The notes under the pieces: model-generated
Database searches by the model: none
The model's input: only the letters and a program-made list of their open reading frames with translations
Told to the model about the DNA's origin: nothing
Shown: piece after piece, positions 37,101 through 44,014 of the stretch
Layout: each line of letters starts with the position of its first letter
Position numbering within the stretch: position 1 is the first letter of the stretch
Made by a program: the position numbers and the translations under genes
From: Bacillota bacterium
GTDB lineage: Bacteria > Bacillota > Clostridia > Acetivibrionales > JANLFN01
DNA length: 64,000 nt
Assembly: GCA_023397675.1 (NCBI GenBank)
Contig: JAEWTV010000063.1
Span: forward strand, 1 to 64,000
Reading direction: 5' to 3'

Positions 37101-37240
37101 GATGGGTATTTTTCAGTAACTGTTGGATTACCCTTTTCATCAATTACTTTCTTTAGGTCCGGCTGAATAACTGTCAATATCAAGGCTGCAGCAACCCATA
37201 TTACCAACAGTACCCACCTTAATTTAATTATTTTGTTCAT
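34178..37240 (-). CDS. MMPL/RND-type exporter with long heptad-repeat insert
   Basis: A 1020-aa membrane protein. One helix near the N-terminus is followed by an outside domain, then a first cluster of about five helices (about 170-370) with FGIGTDYNILLFNRF, the MMPL signature. A large extracellular insert (about 440-770) is rich in Leu/Gly heptads such as GLSQLNTNFDKTN and GLSKLQAGTQQLSSGLGQV (YhgE/Pip-like). The second helix cluster has ALGVDYSIFLMTRYKEYG. MMPL proteins export lipids, peptides or drugs using the proton gradient. It is probably repressed by the TetR gene upstream, whose operator-like TGAAC-N4-GTTCA dyads lie before both genes. Confidence 0.9.
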   Translation of the reverse strand: MNKIIKLRWVLLVIWVAAALILTVIQPDLKKVIDEKGNPTVTEKYPSKIAETLLNGMSDSKGESTLIVFNNEKKLTSADMNEIQSGLKILEDNKKELGITNILSPFNTPEAKSRLTSEDGTTILTSVTIEKNGRDVQEISSQFEDKLKTLKVDHYLTGGLFVQKDFLKATYKGVDRSAIITVIFILIVLFLVFKSITTPLISLLTVGIAYLCSMGIVGQLVNAVNFSVTSLTQMFMILVLFGIGTDYNILLFNRFKEELGRNESVNSAIIATYKTAGKTILYSGLTVFIAFASLSFVQFGVYRSGNAVAIGIVILFLELITLTPFFMKLLGPKLFWPSHETRGHRESKLWEKVTSATVKHPIVSTLALIAVIAPIIIFSNSSLSYDNMKDMGSSYPSVEGFNIVSKHFNRGTTMPTTVVIKNNTPMDNNTALAVIDKLTEDLKGVKGVKAVSGPTQPEGTKIKDLYTDSSLKKISDGLGQSKSQFGGGSFDLSGIEKLANGTGDLHNGLIQLSGGLKQLQDAINSSAGGSEKISQSIGLISSQMATISNSVSALNAGYSQLSVGYSQLHSQYSNMEKQIGSSAQAFDTMKGYTSKLGKDYPQIAGDSSYLSLNQTITTLSGQFEQLKYGLSQLNTNFDKTNAQFAKANESMKLIADGEKQMADGLSKLQAGTQQLSSGLGQVGNGQSQIANNMQPLIDGAAQIEDGQRKLNSGLSKLTAGMPSLQSSLGNTSGGVSSISDQLNQATGYLSDLAETKSFFIPKSALQSTDFKKSLDAFMSADRKTVKLIVILNDDPYSTGAINTVKKINNIVEDNLKGSALSQAVYGTGGESSVSNDTNIISTRDMTVTQIIVFLSVFILLILVIRSFWIPVYIIIALAASYYTAISITGFVTSSLFKADGVAWNVPFFSFIMIVALGVDYSIFLMTRYKEYGSIPPKKAIVSAAKNIGGVVVSAAIILAGTFATLFPSGLHTLMEMAVSVGIGLLMLSLLMLPVFIPAMISLPQTISKMFSSKSKATIEQ

Positions 37241-37298
37241 GCTATTCCTCCTTATGATGGTTAATTTATCTCTAAGCTGTTACTACAGCAATTATTGG

Positions 37299-37374
37299 TG
37301 AACAATAGTTCATTTTTTGAGTATAAAATATATTTTATCGTATTAAGATAAAATAATTGGCGAACAATGGTTCA
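37299..37374 (-). promoter_or_regulatory. Two TetR-type operators in front of the MMPL gene
   Basis: TGAAC-AATA-GTTCA (37299-37312) and CGAAC-AATG-GTTCA (37361-37374) flank an AT-rich dyad (TATTTTATC...GATAAAATA, 37331-37355) where the promoter probably lies. Arms match the site before the TetR gene at 37999. Confidence 0.7.
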
Positions 37375-37393
37375 TTTTTAGTCTATAAAAAAA

Positions 37394-37993
37394 TTACTTG
37401 AACCTGTCTACAAAATTTTCAAAGAATACTCTCAATAGCTGATTGACCAAATACTCTATTTTTTCCTTATCCTTGTGCTTCCTAAGAATTATAAAAAATC
37501 CTTCTACAAAAGATGATGCTATAACGTATGTAATATACTCATCCTTCAGTTTAATTCCATTTTCCTTAAGTTCCGGAAGAAACTCATTTTTAAACTGTGC
37601 ATTTACAAGGTCAATAAGTTCCTGCTTGGCATTCTCAAATTTGGAACCCTTACTCTTATCTATCATTATTAGAAGCTGTGTGCTGTATTTATTGAATACT
37701 TCCATTATAAAGCCTATGATATATTTTGAAGGAAAGATATTGTCCTTATAGATGCGGGCACTGCTTGTTTTGCCTATATCAGGTATCTGGGTAATGAGAT
37801 TATTGTATGCCGGTTCTATAATTGTATTAAAAAGCTCCTCTTTGTTCTTAAAGTATCTGTAAACATTGCCAAGTGCAACTCCGGCGTTTTTTGCAATAGT
37901 CCTTACGGATGCTTCCATGAAGCCTTTTTGCTCAAACTCCTTAAGTGCAGCTGTAAGTATATTGTTTTTAATCTCTTCTTTTAAATATTGCAT
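37394..37993 (-). CDS. TetR/AcrR-family transcriptional repressor
   Basis: A 199-aa protein with an N-terminal TetR helix-turn-helix (ILTAALKEFEQKGFMEASVR, then AGVALGNVYRYFKNKEELFN) and a variable helical ligand domain. It lies directly upstream of the MMPL gene, with the same strand. Its own ribosome site (GGAGG) sits inside a third operator copy at 37999, so autorepression could also block translation start. Confidence 0.9.
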   Translation of the reverse strand: MQYLKEEIKNNILTAALKEFEQKGFMEASVRTIAKNAGVALGNVYRYFKNKEELFNTIIEPAYNNLITQIPDIGKTSSARIYKDNIFPSKYIIGFIMEVFNKYSTQLLIMIDKSKGSKFENAKQELIDLVNAQFKNEFLPELKENGIKLKDEYITYVIASSFVEGFFIILRKHKDKEKIEYLVNQLLRVFFENFVDRFK

Positions 37994-37998
37994 AAAAA

Positions 37999-38012
37999 TG
38001 AACCTCCGTTCA
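37999..38012 (-). promoter_or_regulatory. TetR-type operator at the repressor gene start
   Basis: TGAAC-CTCC-GTTCA, the same 5-4-5 dyad as at 37299 and 37361, six bases upstream of the TetR start codon. Confidence 0.7.
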
Positions 38013-38149
38013 TCAATGAATATAATACCATAAAATTATTGTCCTGTAAACACTGCTTGGTGCAATCTTCATACTAATCTTCACAGTAGATTACTACATC
38101 AAAGTTAATAATTTTCCAAGCAGTTGTCAATGCTATATAATTATAAATG

Positions 38150-38177
38150 TTGGACCTTGAATATTTGGGTATATAAT
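38150..38177 (+). promoter_or_regulatory. Promoter of the copper chaperone-like gene
   Basis: TTGGAC (38150-38155), a 16-bp spacer, then TATAAT (38172-38177), 28 bases ahead of the start codon. Confidence 0.55.
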
Positions 38178-38204
38178 ATAAAAGGTTTTTAAGGAGGGAA
38201 ATTT

Positions 38205-38417
38205 ATGGCTAATTTAAACAGAACCATACATGTTGAAGGAATGTCCTGCAGTCACTGCGAAAATGCAGTAAAAAAAGCAGTCGGCTCATTGGAGGGGGTT
38301 GGCAATGTAAGTGTTGACCTTGCTGGCAAAAAGGTTTCTGTAGAGTATGATCCCGGGATTGTTGCCTGGGAAAAGATCAGACAGGCTATAGAAGACCAGG
38401 GTTATGATCCGGAATAA
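38205..38417 (+). CDS. CopZ-like heavy-metal-associated (HMA) domain protein
   Basis: A 70-aa single HMA domain with GMSCSHCENAV; Cys15 and Cys18 would bind Cu(I) or another soft metal. The remaining fold elements (VDLAGKKVSVEYDP, QAIEDQGYDPE) are canonical. Ribosome site AAGGAGG. It is monocistronic here, with its own promoter and terminator; no CopA ATPase or CsoR is near, so the partner must lie elsewhere. Confidence 0.9.
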   Translation: MANLNRTIHVEGMSCSHCENAVKKAVGSLEGVGNVSVDLAGKKVSVEYDPGIVAWEKIRQAIEDQGYDPE

Positions 38418-38429
38418 TTTCACAAATTG

Positions 38430-38459
38430 AGGCTCCTTTAAAAGGGGCCTTTATTTTTT
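38430..38459 (+). terminator. Terminator after the CopZ-like gene
   Basis: AGGCTCC/GGGGCCT-type stem (one G-T pair) followed by a T-rich tail. Confidence 0.75.
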
Positions 38460-38460
38460 G

Positions 38461-38514
38461 TTGACAATAGTGAAAATTTATATTATTCTGATATTAAATG
38501 AATGACCATTCATT
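38461..38514 (+). promoter_or_regulatory. Promoter and TetR-type operator
   Basis: TTGACA (38461-38466), a 17-bp spacer and TATTCT (38484-38489), followed by the perfect dyad AATGAATG-AC-CATTCATT (38497-38514). A matching site lies before the ABC operon at 39167. Confidence 0.75.
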
Positions 38515-38532
38515 AATACAGAGGTGGAAATA

Positions 38533-39117
38533 ATGCCGAGATCCAAAGAACAATTTGAAGATATGAGACAAAAAAGCAAATCCATAATAATTGAAACTGC
38601 ACTCAAACTTTTTGCTACCAAGGGCTACCACTCAACATCAATTAGTTCAATTGCAAAGGAAGCGGGAATAGCTGTTGGCTTAATGTACAATTATTTCAGC
38701 AGCAAGGAAGAGCTACTTATAAGCATTATAGATGATAATTTCAAACAGCTTTTTGAGATGGTCTCGCACGAAACAGGTGCAATAAATGAAACAACAGATG
38801 TTCATGTGCTTATTGACTCAATGATGTCGGCAATAATAAACAGTAATTTTTCATGGAAACTAATAATAAGTATAATGTTCCAGCCAGATGTCTCAGCGAA
38901 TGCTCAAAAATATATTGACAGTTTTTTCTTGCATCAGACATACATGTTTGAAAGCTATTTCAGAAAAAAGGGTATAAACAACCCACAGGAAAGTGCAAGA
39001 GCGCTTGCTGCAGTGGTGCATGGTGCATTTCTCAACTATGCATGTTCTGATAACGTCGAAGAGTTTAAGTTTGTGAGGGATACTGTCATTGATAAGCTAT
39101 TGAAAAATGGATTGTAA
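38533..39117 (+). CDS. TetR/AcrR-family transcriptional repressor
   Basis: A 194-aa protein with an N-terminal TetR domain (IIETALKLFATKGYHSTS, then AKEAGIAVGLMYNYFSSKEE). The start is ATG 38533 with GAGGTGG upstream. It precedes an ABC exporter operon by 85 bases, and both carry the ATGAATG-N2-CATTCA dyad, so local repression and autoregulation are likely. The inducer is unknown. Confidence 0.9.
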   Translation: MPRSKEQFEDMRQKSKSIIIETALKLFATKGYHSTSISSIAKEAGIAVGLMYNYFSSKEELLISIIDDNFKQLFEMVSHETGAINETTDVHVLIDSMMSAIINSNFSWKLIISIMFQPDVSANAQKYIDSFFLHQTYMFESYFRKKGINNPQESARALAAVVHGAFLNYACSDNVEEFKFVRDTVIDKLLKNGL

Positions 39118-39166
39118 TCTCACAATAAAAAATTAAGGGCATCTGCCCTTAAAAAAATATTCTATT

Positions 39167-39182
39167 ATGAATGAACATTCAA
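39167..39182 (+). promoter_or_regulatory. TetR-type operator before the ABC exporter
   Basis: ATGAATG-AA-CATTCAA matches the dyad at 38498-38513 in arms and spacing, 21 bases before the ATPase start. Confidence 0.7.
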
Positions 39183-39202
39183 ACAATAAAGGGGGAATTT
39201 AA

Positions 39203-39910
39203 ATGGGAAAAAGCACGAATGATTTTATTTTGGAACTAAATGATGTAAAAAAGCTCTATAACAGTGGCAGCAGCGTCGGGTACATGGCATTGAAGGGGAT
39301 AAGCCTGAGAATAGCAAAAGGACAGTTTGTTTCGGTTGTAGGTAAATCGGGAAGCGGAAAATCAACCATGCTCAATCTCCTTGGAGGAATTGACAGGTCT
39401 ACTGAAGGTCATATCCATATAAATGGATATAACATCAATAAATTGACTGAAAATGAGCTTACGACTTTCAGGGCACAGAATCTGGGGTTTATATTTCAGT
39501 TTTTTCAGCTTATGCCAACCTTAACTGTTCTGGAGAATGTAATTATGCCAATGGACTTCGCCAGCCGGATTCCAAAGAAGGAAAGAGAAGAAAGAGCTTC
39601 AGTGCTTCTGTCCAGGGTTGGAATTTTAAATCAAGCTCATAAATACCCGGATGCATTATCAGGAGGGGAACAGCAGAGAGTTGCCATAGCAAGGGCCTTA
39701 TCAAATGATCCCCAGCTGATACTTGCGGATGAACCTACTGGGAACCTGGACAGTCAAACTACGGAAGATATTTTCAAATTGTTGAAGGACTTATCCATTG
39801 AAGGTAAAACTGTTGTTATGGTAACTCACAATAATGAGCTTGCTTCACGTTGTGAAAGAATAATACGGCTTAAGGACGGACTTGTCGTTGAAGATATCAT
39901 AAATAAGTAA
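39203..39910 (+). CDS. MacB/LolD-type ABC transporter ATP-binding protein
   Basis: A 235-aa ATPase. Walker A GKSGSGKST near residue 50, Q-loop in FQFFQLMPTLTVLENV, signature LSGGEQQRVAIARAL near 153, Walker B LILADEPTGNLD near 175, and H-loop THNNE. The sequence belongs to the MacB/LolD/FtsE branch that powers mechanotransmission exporters. It is paired with the FtsX-like permease 13 bases downstream. Confidence 0.93.
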   Translation: MGKSTNDFILELNDVKKLYNSGSSVGYMALKGISLRIAKGQFVSVVGKSGSGKSTMLNLLGGIDRSTEGHIHINGYNINKLTENELTTFRAQNLGFIFQFFQLMPTLTVLENVIMPMDFASRIPKKEREERASVLLSRVGILNQAHKYPDALSGGEQQRVAIARALSNDPQLILADEPTGNLDSQTTEDIFKLLKDLSIEGKTVVMVTHNNELASRCERIIRLKDGLVVEDIINK

Positions 39911-39923
39911 AGGGGGTGATGGA

Positions 39924-42284
39924 ATGAATACGGTTATAAAGAAGATGTTTCGTGATGTGAGAATATTTAAAGGCAGGACCCTACTTACCCTTTGCGGGAT
40001 ACTCATTGGAATTACAGCTGTTGGATCGGTTATTTCAGCATATGCAATACTTGACAGAGAAATGAAAAAGAACTTTATGGATACCAACCCCTCATCTGTG
40101 GTACTAAATGTCTCAAACCTGGATGAAAAAGCTGTTAACCTTATTAATCAGAAATATAGCAATATAGATGCAGAACTTCGAAAGACCGTGATTGCAAGAA
40201 TTTCAAGAGAAGATGGGACTTTTGGAACTATACATGTAACAGCAGTTCAAGACTTCAACAAACTGAAGCTAGATACATTTACACTTGAAAAAGGTCAATT
40301 TCCTGCCAGCAGTAATGAAATGGCTATAGAAAGAGATTCTCTCAAAATTCTTAAGAATGTAAAAACCGGTGTAAATGAAAATGTACAAATTCTGCTTCCA
40401 GGCGGGAAGGAAGGCACTATAAGACTGAGCGGTAAAGTTCATGCGCCTGGTTTAGCACCTGCTTCAATGGAAAACTATTCATATGGTTTTGTTAAGCTTG
40501 AAATGTTAAAAGATCTTGGTTATAAAGGTTGGTTTGATGAAATCCATCTTGTAAATTATGATAATAGGCTTGATTGGAATGAAATGAAGGTGTTTTCGCG
40601 GGATATTAAAAAATTACTTTCAGATAATGGTTACATTGTAAATACGATAGAAGTTCCTGAACCAGGTATGCATCCGCATCACGATCAGCTTCAGTCACTG
40701 ATCTTTCTTTTGCAGGCATTTACTATAGTAGCCTTGATAGCAGCCTGCCTTATTATAATTAATCTTTTAAACTTTATTATGTCCAGACAAAAAAAGCAGA
40801 TTGCCATAATGAAGGCATTGGGTGCTTCAAGGAAAAACATTGCGTTACCATACTTTGTATATGTCTTAATTATCAGTGCGGGAGCCCTCATTGTAAGTAT
40901 TCCCTTCGCCATGCTAATAGGTAATGGTTACTCCAGCTTTGCTGCCGGCATATTGAATTTTAAAATCAGCAGCTATTCAGTTCCGTATTGGGTATTTCTG
41001 ATTCAAGCAATTGTAGGTATTGCTATCCCAATAGTATCATCAGCATATCCTATTTATAAAACCTGTAGCATAAGTGTCAGGGATGGCTTATCTGAAAAGG
41101 CGGATGTTGGCCTGAGTATTAAGACAAAGCTTTTTTCAAACATGAAAAATTTAAAAATAGTTATGCCTGTTAATAATTTGCTTAGAAAAAGGACCAGAAC
41201 TATTCTTGCCGTTCTTGCCTTAACTACTGGTGGAATTCTTTTTATGACTTCATTGAACATTATTGCGTCAATCAACAAAACGGTTGACCAGAGTTCAAAA
41301 GACCTATCCTGGGATTATAGCATTTCTCTGTCAGGAAAATACCCTGAGGAGACGCTAAAAAATACTATTTCAAGTGTTAAGGGTTTAAAAAACTATGAAA
41401 TATGGAATGGCAGTATCGGAACTTTTAAGAAAAAGGATGGCACAAGTTCAGCATATTACACTATAAAAATCATACCTGAAGGTACAAATATGCTGGGATA
41501 TTTGAAAAACACCAACATTAAAAGCAATGAAAACAAAATTATTATTAATAATGCCCTTGCAGATGAAGAGGAATGGATTAAACAGGGTGCGGCTGCAAGT
41601 CTTTCAGTAAACGGCAAATCCCAGGCCTTTGAAATTGATTCAATTGTTAATGAATTACCGCCTTTTCCTGCAATCTATATTTACCAAAGTACCTATGAAA
41701 AGCTATTTGGAATGCCTATGAAGCAAATGGTGATTGCATCTGCCGATACCATGGATGTAGCTTTACAGCGTCAGATCACTAAGGACATTGAAAAAGCATT
41801 TGAAAAATCAGCTATTTCAATATCTGAAAATTTAAATGTATACGCACTAAGAAAAGCGTTTGCAGATCACCTTACAATTGTAGTTACATTCCTATTGGCT
41901 GTTTCCTTACTTGCTGTTGTTGTTGGAGGCCTAAGTATAAGCTCAGCAGTTGGCATTAGTATATCAGAAAGGAAACGGGAAATTGGAGTAATGCGTGCTG
42001 TAGGAGTCAATATAAATCAGATTACACGTATGGCTTTAATTGAAGTTTCATTGATGGGAATTGCAGGATGGTTGCTTGGAGTTTTGGTATCCTATCCGAT
42101 ATCGATATTGTTGGGCAATTATTTCGGACAAATTTTTCTGCACACCGGTTTGCAGAATACCCTATCATTACAGGGCATTGTTTACTGGTTTGCTGTTTCT
42201 GTAGGAGTTTCACTCCTGGCAGGGTTATTTCCATCACGAAAGGCATCGGGTTCACCTTTGCACGATTTATTATCCTATGAGTAA
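39924..42284 (+). CDS. FtsX-family ABC transporter permease (duplicated)
   Basis: A 786-aa membrane protein with two FtsX domains. The first half has a helix near residues 15-40 (LLTLCGILIGITAVGSVI), an outside domain and three helices (about 265-390). The second half repeats the plan (RTRTILAVLALTTGGILF near 430, and three helices about 655-780, with RKREIGVMRAVGV, the usual FtsX cytosolic motif). It works with the preceding ATPase; such pumps export peptides, lipids or antibiotics. Probably regulated by the TetR gene upstream. Confidence 0.92.
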   Translation: MNTVIKKMFRDVRIFKGRTLLTLCGILIGITAVGSVISAYAILDREMKKNFMDTNPSSVVLNVSNLDEKAVNLINQKYSNIDAELRKTVIARISREDGTFGTIHVTAVQDFNKLKLDTFTLEKGQFPASSNEMAIERDSLKILKNVKTGVNENVQILLPGGKEGTIRLSGKVHAPGLAPASMENYSYGFVKLEMLKDLGYKGWFDEIHLVNYDNRLDWNEMKVFSRDIKKLLSDNGYIVNTIEVPEPGMHPHHDQLQSLIFLLQAFTIVALIAACLIIINLLNFIMSRQKKQIAIMKALGASRKNIALPYFVYVLIISAGALIVSIPFAMLIGNGYSSFAAGILNFKISSYSVPYWVFLIQAIVGIAIPIVSSAYPIYKTCSISVRDGLSEKADVGLSIKTKLFSNMKNLKIVMPVNNLLRKRTRTILAVLALTTGGILFMTSLNIIASINKTVDQSSKDLSWDYSISLSGKYPEETLKNTISSVKGLKNYEIWNGSIGTFKKKDGTSSAYYTIKIIPEGTNMLGYLKNTNIKSNENKIIINNALADEEEWIKQGAAASLSVNGKSQAFEIDSIVNELPPFPAIYIYQSTYEKLFGMPMKQMVIASADTMDVALQRQITKDIEKAFEKSAISISENLNVYALRKAFADHLTIVVTFLLAVSLLAVVVGGLSISSAVGISISERKREIGVMRAVGVNINQITRMALIEVSLMGIAGWLLGVLVSYPISILLGNYFGQIFLHTGLQNTLSLQGIVYWFAVSVGVSLLAGLFPSRKASGSPLHDLLSYE

Positions 42285-42321
42285 GTTAATCAAATAACTA
42301 TTAATTTTAGGGGGAATTTTT

Positions 42322-42450
42322 ATGAATAAAAAAATTAAAATTGTTGTAATTACCGTAGCAGCTATTATTGTTTTAGCATTATTAGTTCATTTGACCGCTA
42401 ATGTTTTTATCCCATTTATTAGAAATATGCACGGTGGAGGGGCATATTGA
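42322..42450 (+). CDS. 42-aa single-pass membrane protein
   Basis: ATG 42322 follows AGGGGG by eight bases and opens a 42-residue frame: a Lys-rich start (MNKKIKI), one strong hydrophobic helix (about residues 8-32, VVITVAAIIVLALLVHL and onward), then NMHGGGAY at the end. It lies 37 bases after the ABC permease and is probably co-transcribed. Small membrane proteins like this often modulate a nearby transporter; that is inference. Confidence 0.65.
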   Translation: MNKKIKIVVITVAAIIVLALLVHLTANVFIPFIRNMHGGGAY

Positions 42451-42498
42451 GTATCCAAAAGTATTGGATAAATATTATACGAAACATTTACAAGATAA

Positions 42499-42527
42499 TT
42501 GAGAAACGTCACCATAGATGATATAAT
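42499..42527 (+). promoter_or_regulatory. Promoter of the CheY/CheX-like pair
   Basis: TTGAGA (42499-42504), a 17-bp spacer and TATAAT (42522-42527), giving a leader of about 65 bases. Confidence 0.7.
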
Positions 42528-42600
42528 TATGAAAATAATGATAGTTTTAATTCTATTATGAGATTTTATGTCATTGTTTCATATTTAGGGGGGAAATGCT

Positions 42601-42981
42601 ATGGAAAATAAGGCTTTACGTGCTTTAGTCTGTGACGATTCAATTCTTATCAGAAAAAAACTCAAGGGGTGTCTCCTTGAAAACGGCTGTTCAGAGGTTC
42701 TTGAAGCTGCAGATGGACAAATGGGTATTGATATGTATAAGGAAAACAAGCCTGACTTGGTTTTCATGGATATTGTAATGCCTATAAAGGGCGGTATCGA
42801 GGCAGTTACAGAAATTGTTGAATTCGATAAGAATGCCAAGGTTGTTATTGCATCCTCGTCAGGTACCAAAACTCACCTTAAAAAAGCTTTGGAAGCCGGC
42901 GCATACGAGTTTATTCAGAAGCCATTTGAGGAGGCGCAAATCAAAAATATTCTCTCAAATGTTAAGAAGGAGGACAAATAA
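42601..42981 (+). CDS. Single-domain CheY-like response regulator
   Basis: A 126-aa receiver with no output domain. Asp12, Asp13 and phospho-acceptor Asp57 (LVFMDIVMPIKGG) are present, as are the SSS/T position (VIASSSGTK) and the Lys in FIQKPFEE. It signals by protein-protein contact after phosphorylation. It is co-transcribed with the CheX-like gene two bases later, so that protein is likely its phosphatase or partner. Ribosome site AGGGGGG. Confidence 0.92.
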   Translation: MENKALRALVCDDSILIRKKLKGCLLENGCSEVLEAADGQMGIDMYKENKPDLVFMDIVMPIKGGIEAVTEIVEFDKNAKVVIASSSGTKTHLKKALEAGAYEFIQKPFEEAQIKNILSNVKKEDK

Positions 42982-42983
42982 TA

Positions 42984-43853
42984 ATGTTTACTCAATTTTT
43001 CGGCAGTTACCTTTTAAACAAGAAATTTGTCACCTCCGAGCAGCTTAAGGATGCGTTGGATTACCAGAAATCAGTACACCTTAAACTTGGTGTTTTGGCT
43101 GTTAATGCGGGGTTTATGTCGGTTGACCAGGTTAATGCGGTACATAGCCAGCAGTCAAAGGTAGACAAAAAGTTTGGTGAAATAGCTATAGATATGGGTT
43201 TTCTCGATGAACTCAAGCTAAACACACTGCTTTCAACTCAGAAGACAGGGCATCTTTTACTGGGCCAGGCTCTTGTTGACAGAGGTTATATGAATCTTGA
43301 ACAGTTCAAGGAAGCAGTTGAAGGCTATAAGAAAGAATATAGCATAACAAATGAATCACTTCAGAAGGAAGACATAGATGAAATTGTTAAGAACTATTAC
43401 AAGTTTTCCGGCAGCGTTAAGGCAGACCTCTTGAAAGAGTATACTTCACTGCTTATCAGAAATATTATAAGATTTATAGATGATGAGTTTAAACCTTTGG
43501 AAGTCAGTTCAATAAAGGAATATAAATCCAATTGGATTGCGATACAGGATATAAACGGTGAAGACTCTTTATTTACTGCAATTGCAGCTGATGAAAAACC
43601 ATTTATTGGTTTTGCCGAGAAGTATGCTGGAGAAAAATTTGAGGCTGCAGATGAGTATACTCAGGCTTCTGTTGGTGAATTCCTAAACCTTGTAAATGGT
43701 TTGTTCCTTGTAAATATGTCAAATAACAATGTTGAACTTGAACTTAATCCTCAGATTGTTGAAAAGGATAAGAGTCTTACCTTGACTGATGCATTTTCTG
43801 TGCCGTTTGAATTCTCCTTTGGAAAAGTTGAATTTATAATTGCAGCAAAATAG
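42984..43853 (+). CDS. CheX-like protein with N-terminal MshEN-like repeats
   Basis: A 289-aa protein. The N-terminal 115 residues hold at least three units of the type LLLGQALVDRGYMNLEQFKEA, resembling GspE/MshE N-terminal (MshEN) modules. Some MshEN modules bind c-di-GMP. The C-terminal half (about 140-289) resembles CheX/CheC: VGEFLNLVNG gives the E-x2-N phosphatase motif, with Pro 21 residues on in LELNPQ. It probably dephosphorylates or binds the CheY-like protein encoded two bases upstream. A strong terminator follows. The domain assignment is by motif only. Confidence 0.72.
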   Translation: MFTQFFGSYLLNKKFVTSEQLKDALDYQKSVHLKLGVLAVNAGFMSVDQVNAVHSQQSKVDKKFGEIAIDMGFLDELKLNTLLSTQKTGHLLLGQALVDRGYMNLEQFKEAVEGYKKEYSITNESLQKEDIDEIVKNYYKFSGSVKADLLKEYTSLLIRNIIRFIDDEFKPLEVSSIKEYKSNWIAIQDINGEDSLFTAIAADEKPFIGFAEKYAGEKFEAADEYTQASVGEFLNLVNGLFLVNMSNNNVELELNPQIVEKDKSLTLTDAFSVPFEFSFGKVEFIIAAK

Positions 43854-43875
43854 GGATTTGATTTATAAACAACGA

Positions 43876-43919
43876 AAACGCTTGATCTGCTAATAACCAG
43901 GTCAAGCGTTTATTTTTTT
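43876..43919 (+). terminator. Rho-independent terminator
   Basis: A 14-base stem beginning AAACGCTTGATCTG, loop of eight bases, and a T-rich tail. Confidence 0.88.
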
Positions 43920-43920
43920 C

Positions 43921-43949
43921 TTGACAATTGTATGGTACAATATTAAAAT
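43921..43949 (+). promoter_or_regulatory. Promoter of the esterase gene
   Basis: TTGACA (43921-43926), a 17-bp spacer, then TAAAAT (43944-43949). Confidence 0.72.
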
Positions 43950-44014
43950 TAAAACCAAGTAAACCAATCAGAATAATAACATATAACATACTCGGTTTCT
44001 TAGGGAGTAAAAAT

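Noticed and set aside
39133..39152. Hairpin TTAAGGGC/GCCCTTAA after the TetR gene as a terminator
   Set aside because: On the plus strand it is followed by A residues, not T; it would only end a minus-strand transcript, and no such gene is present.
42465..42485. TATCCAA/TTGGATA hairpin after the small membrane protein as terminator
   Set aside because: Short stem, no T run; it may still be a weak structure, but support is too thin.
42451..44014. A c-di-GMP riboswitch near the GGDEF-EAL and CheX-like genes
   Set aside because: I looked for the conserved GEMM core in the leaders before 42601 and 44015 and saw none.
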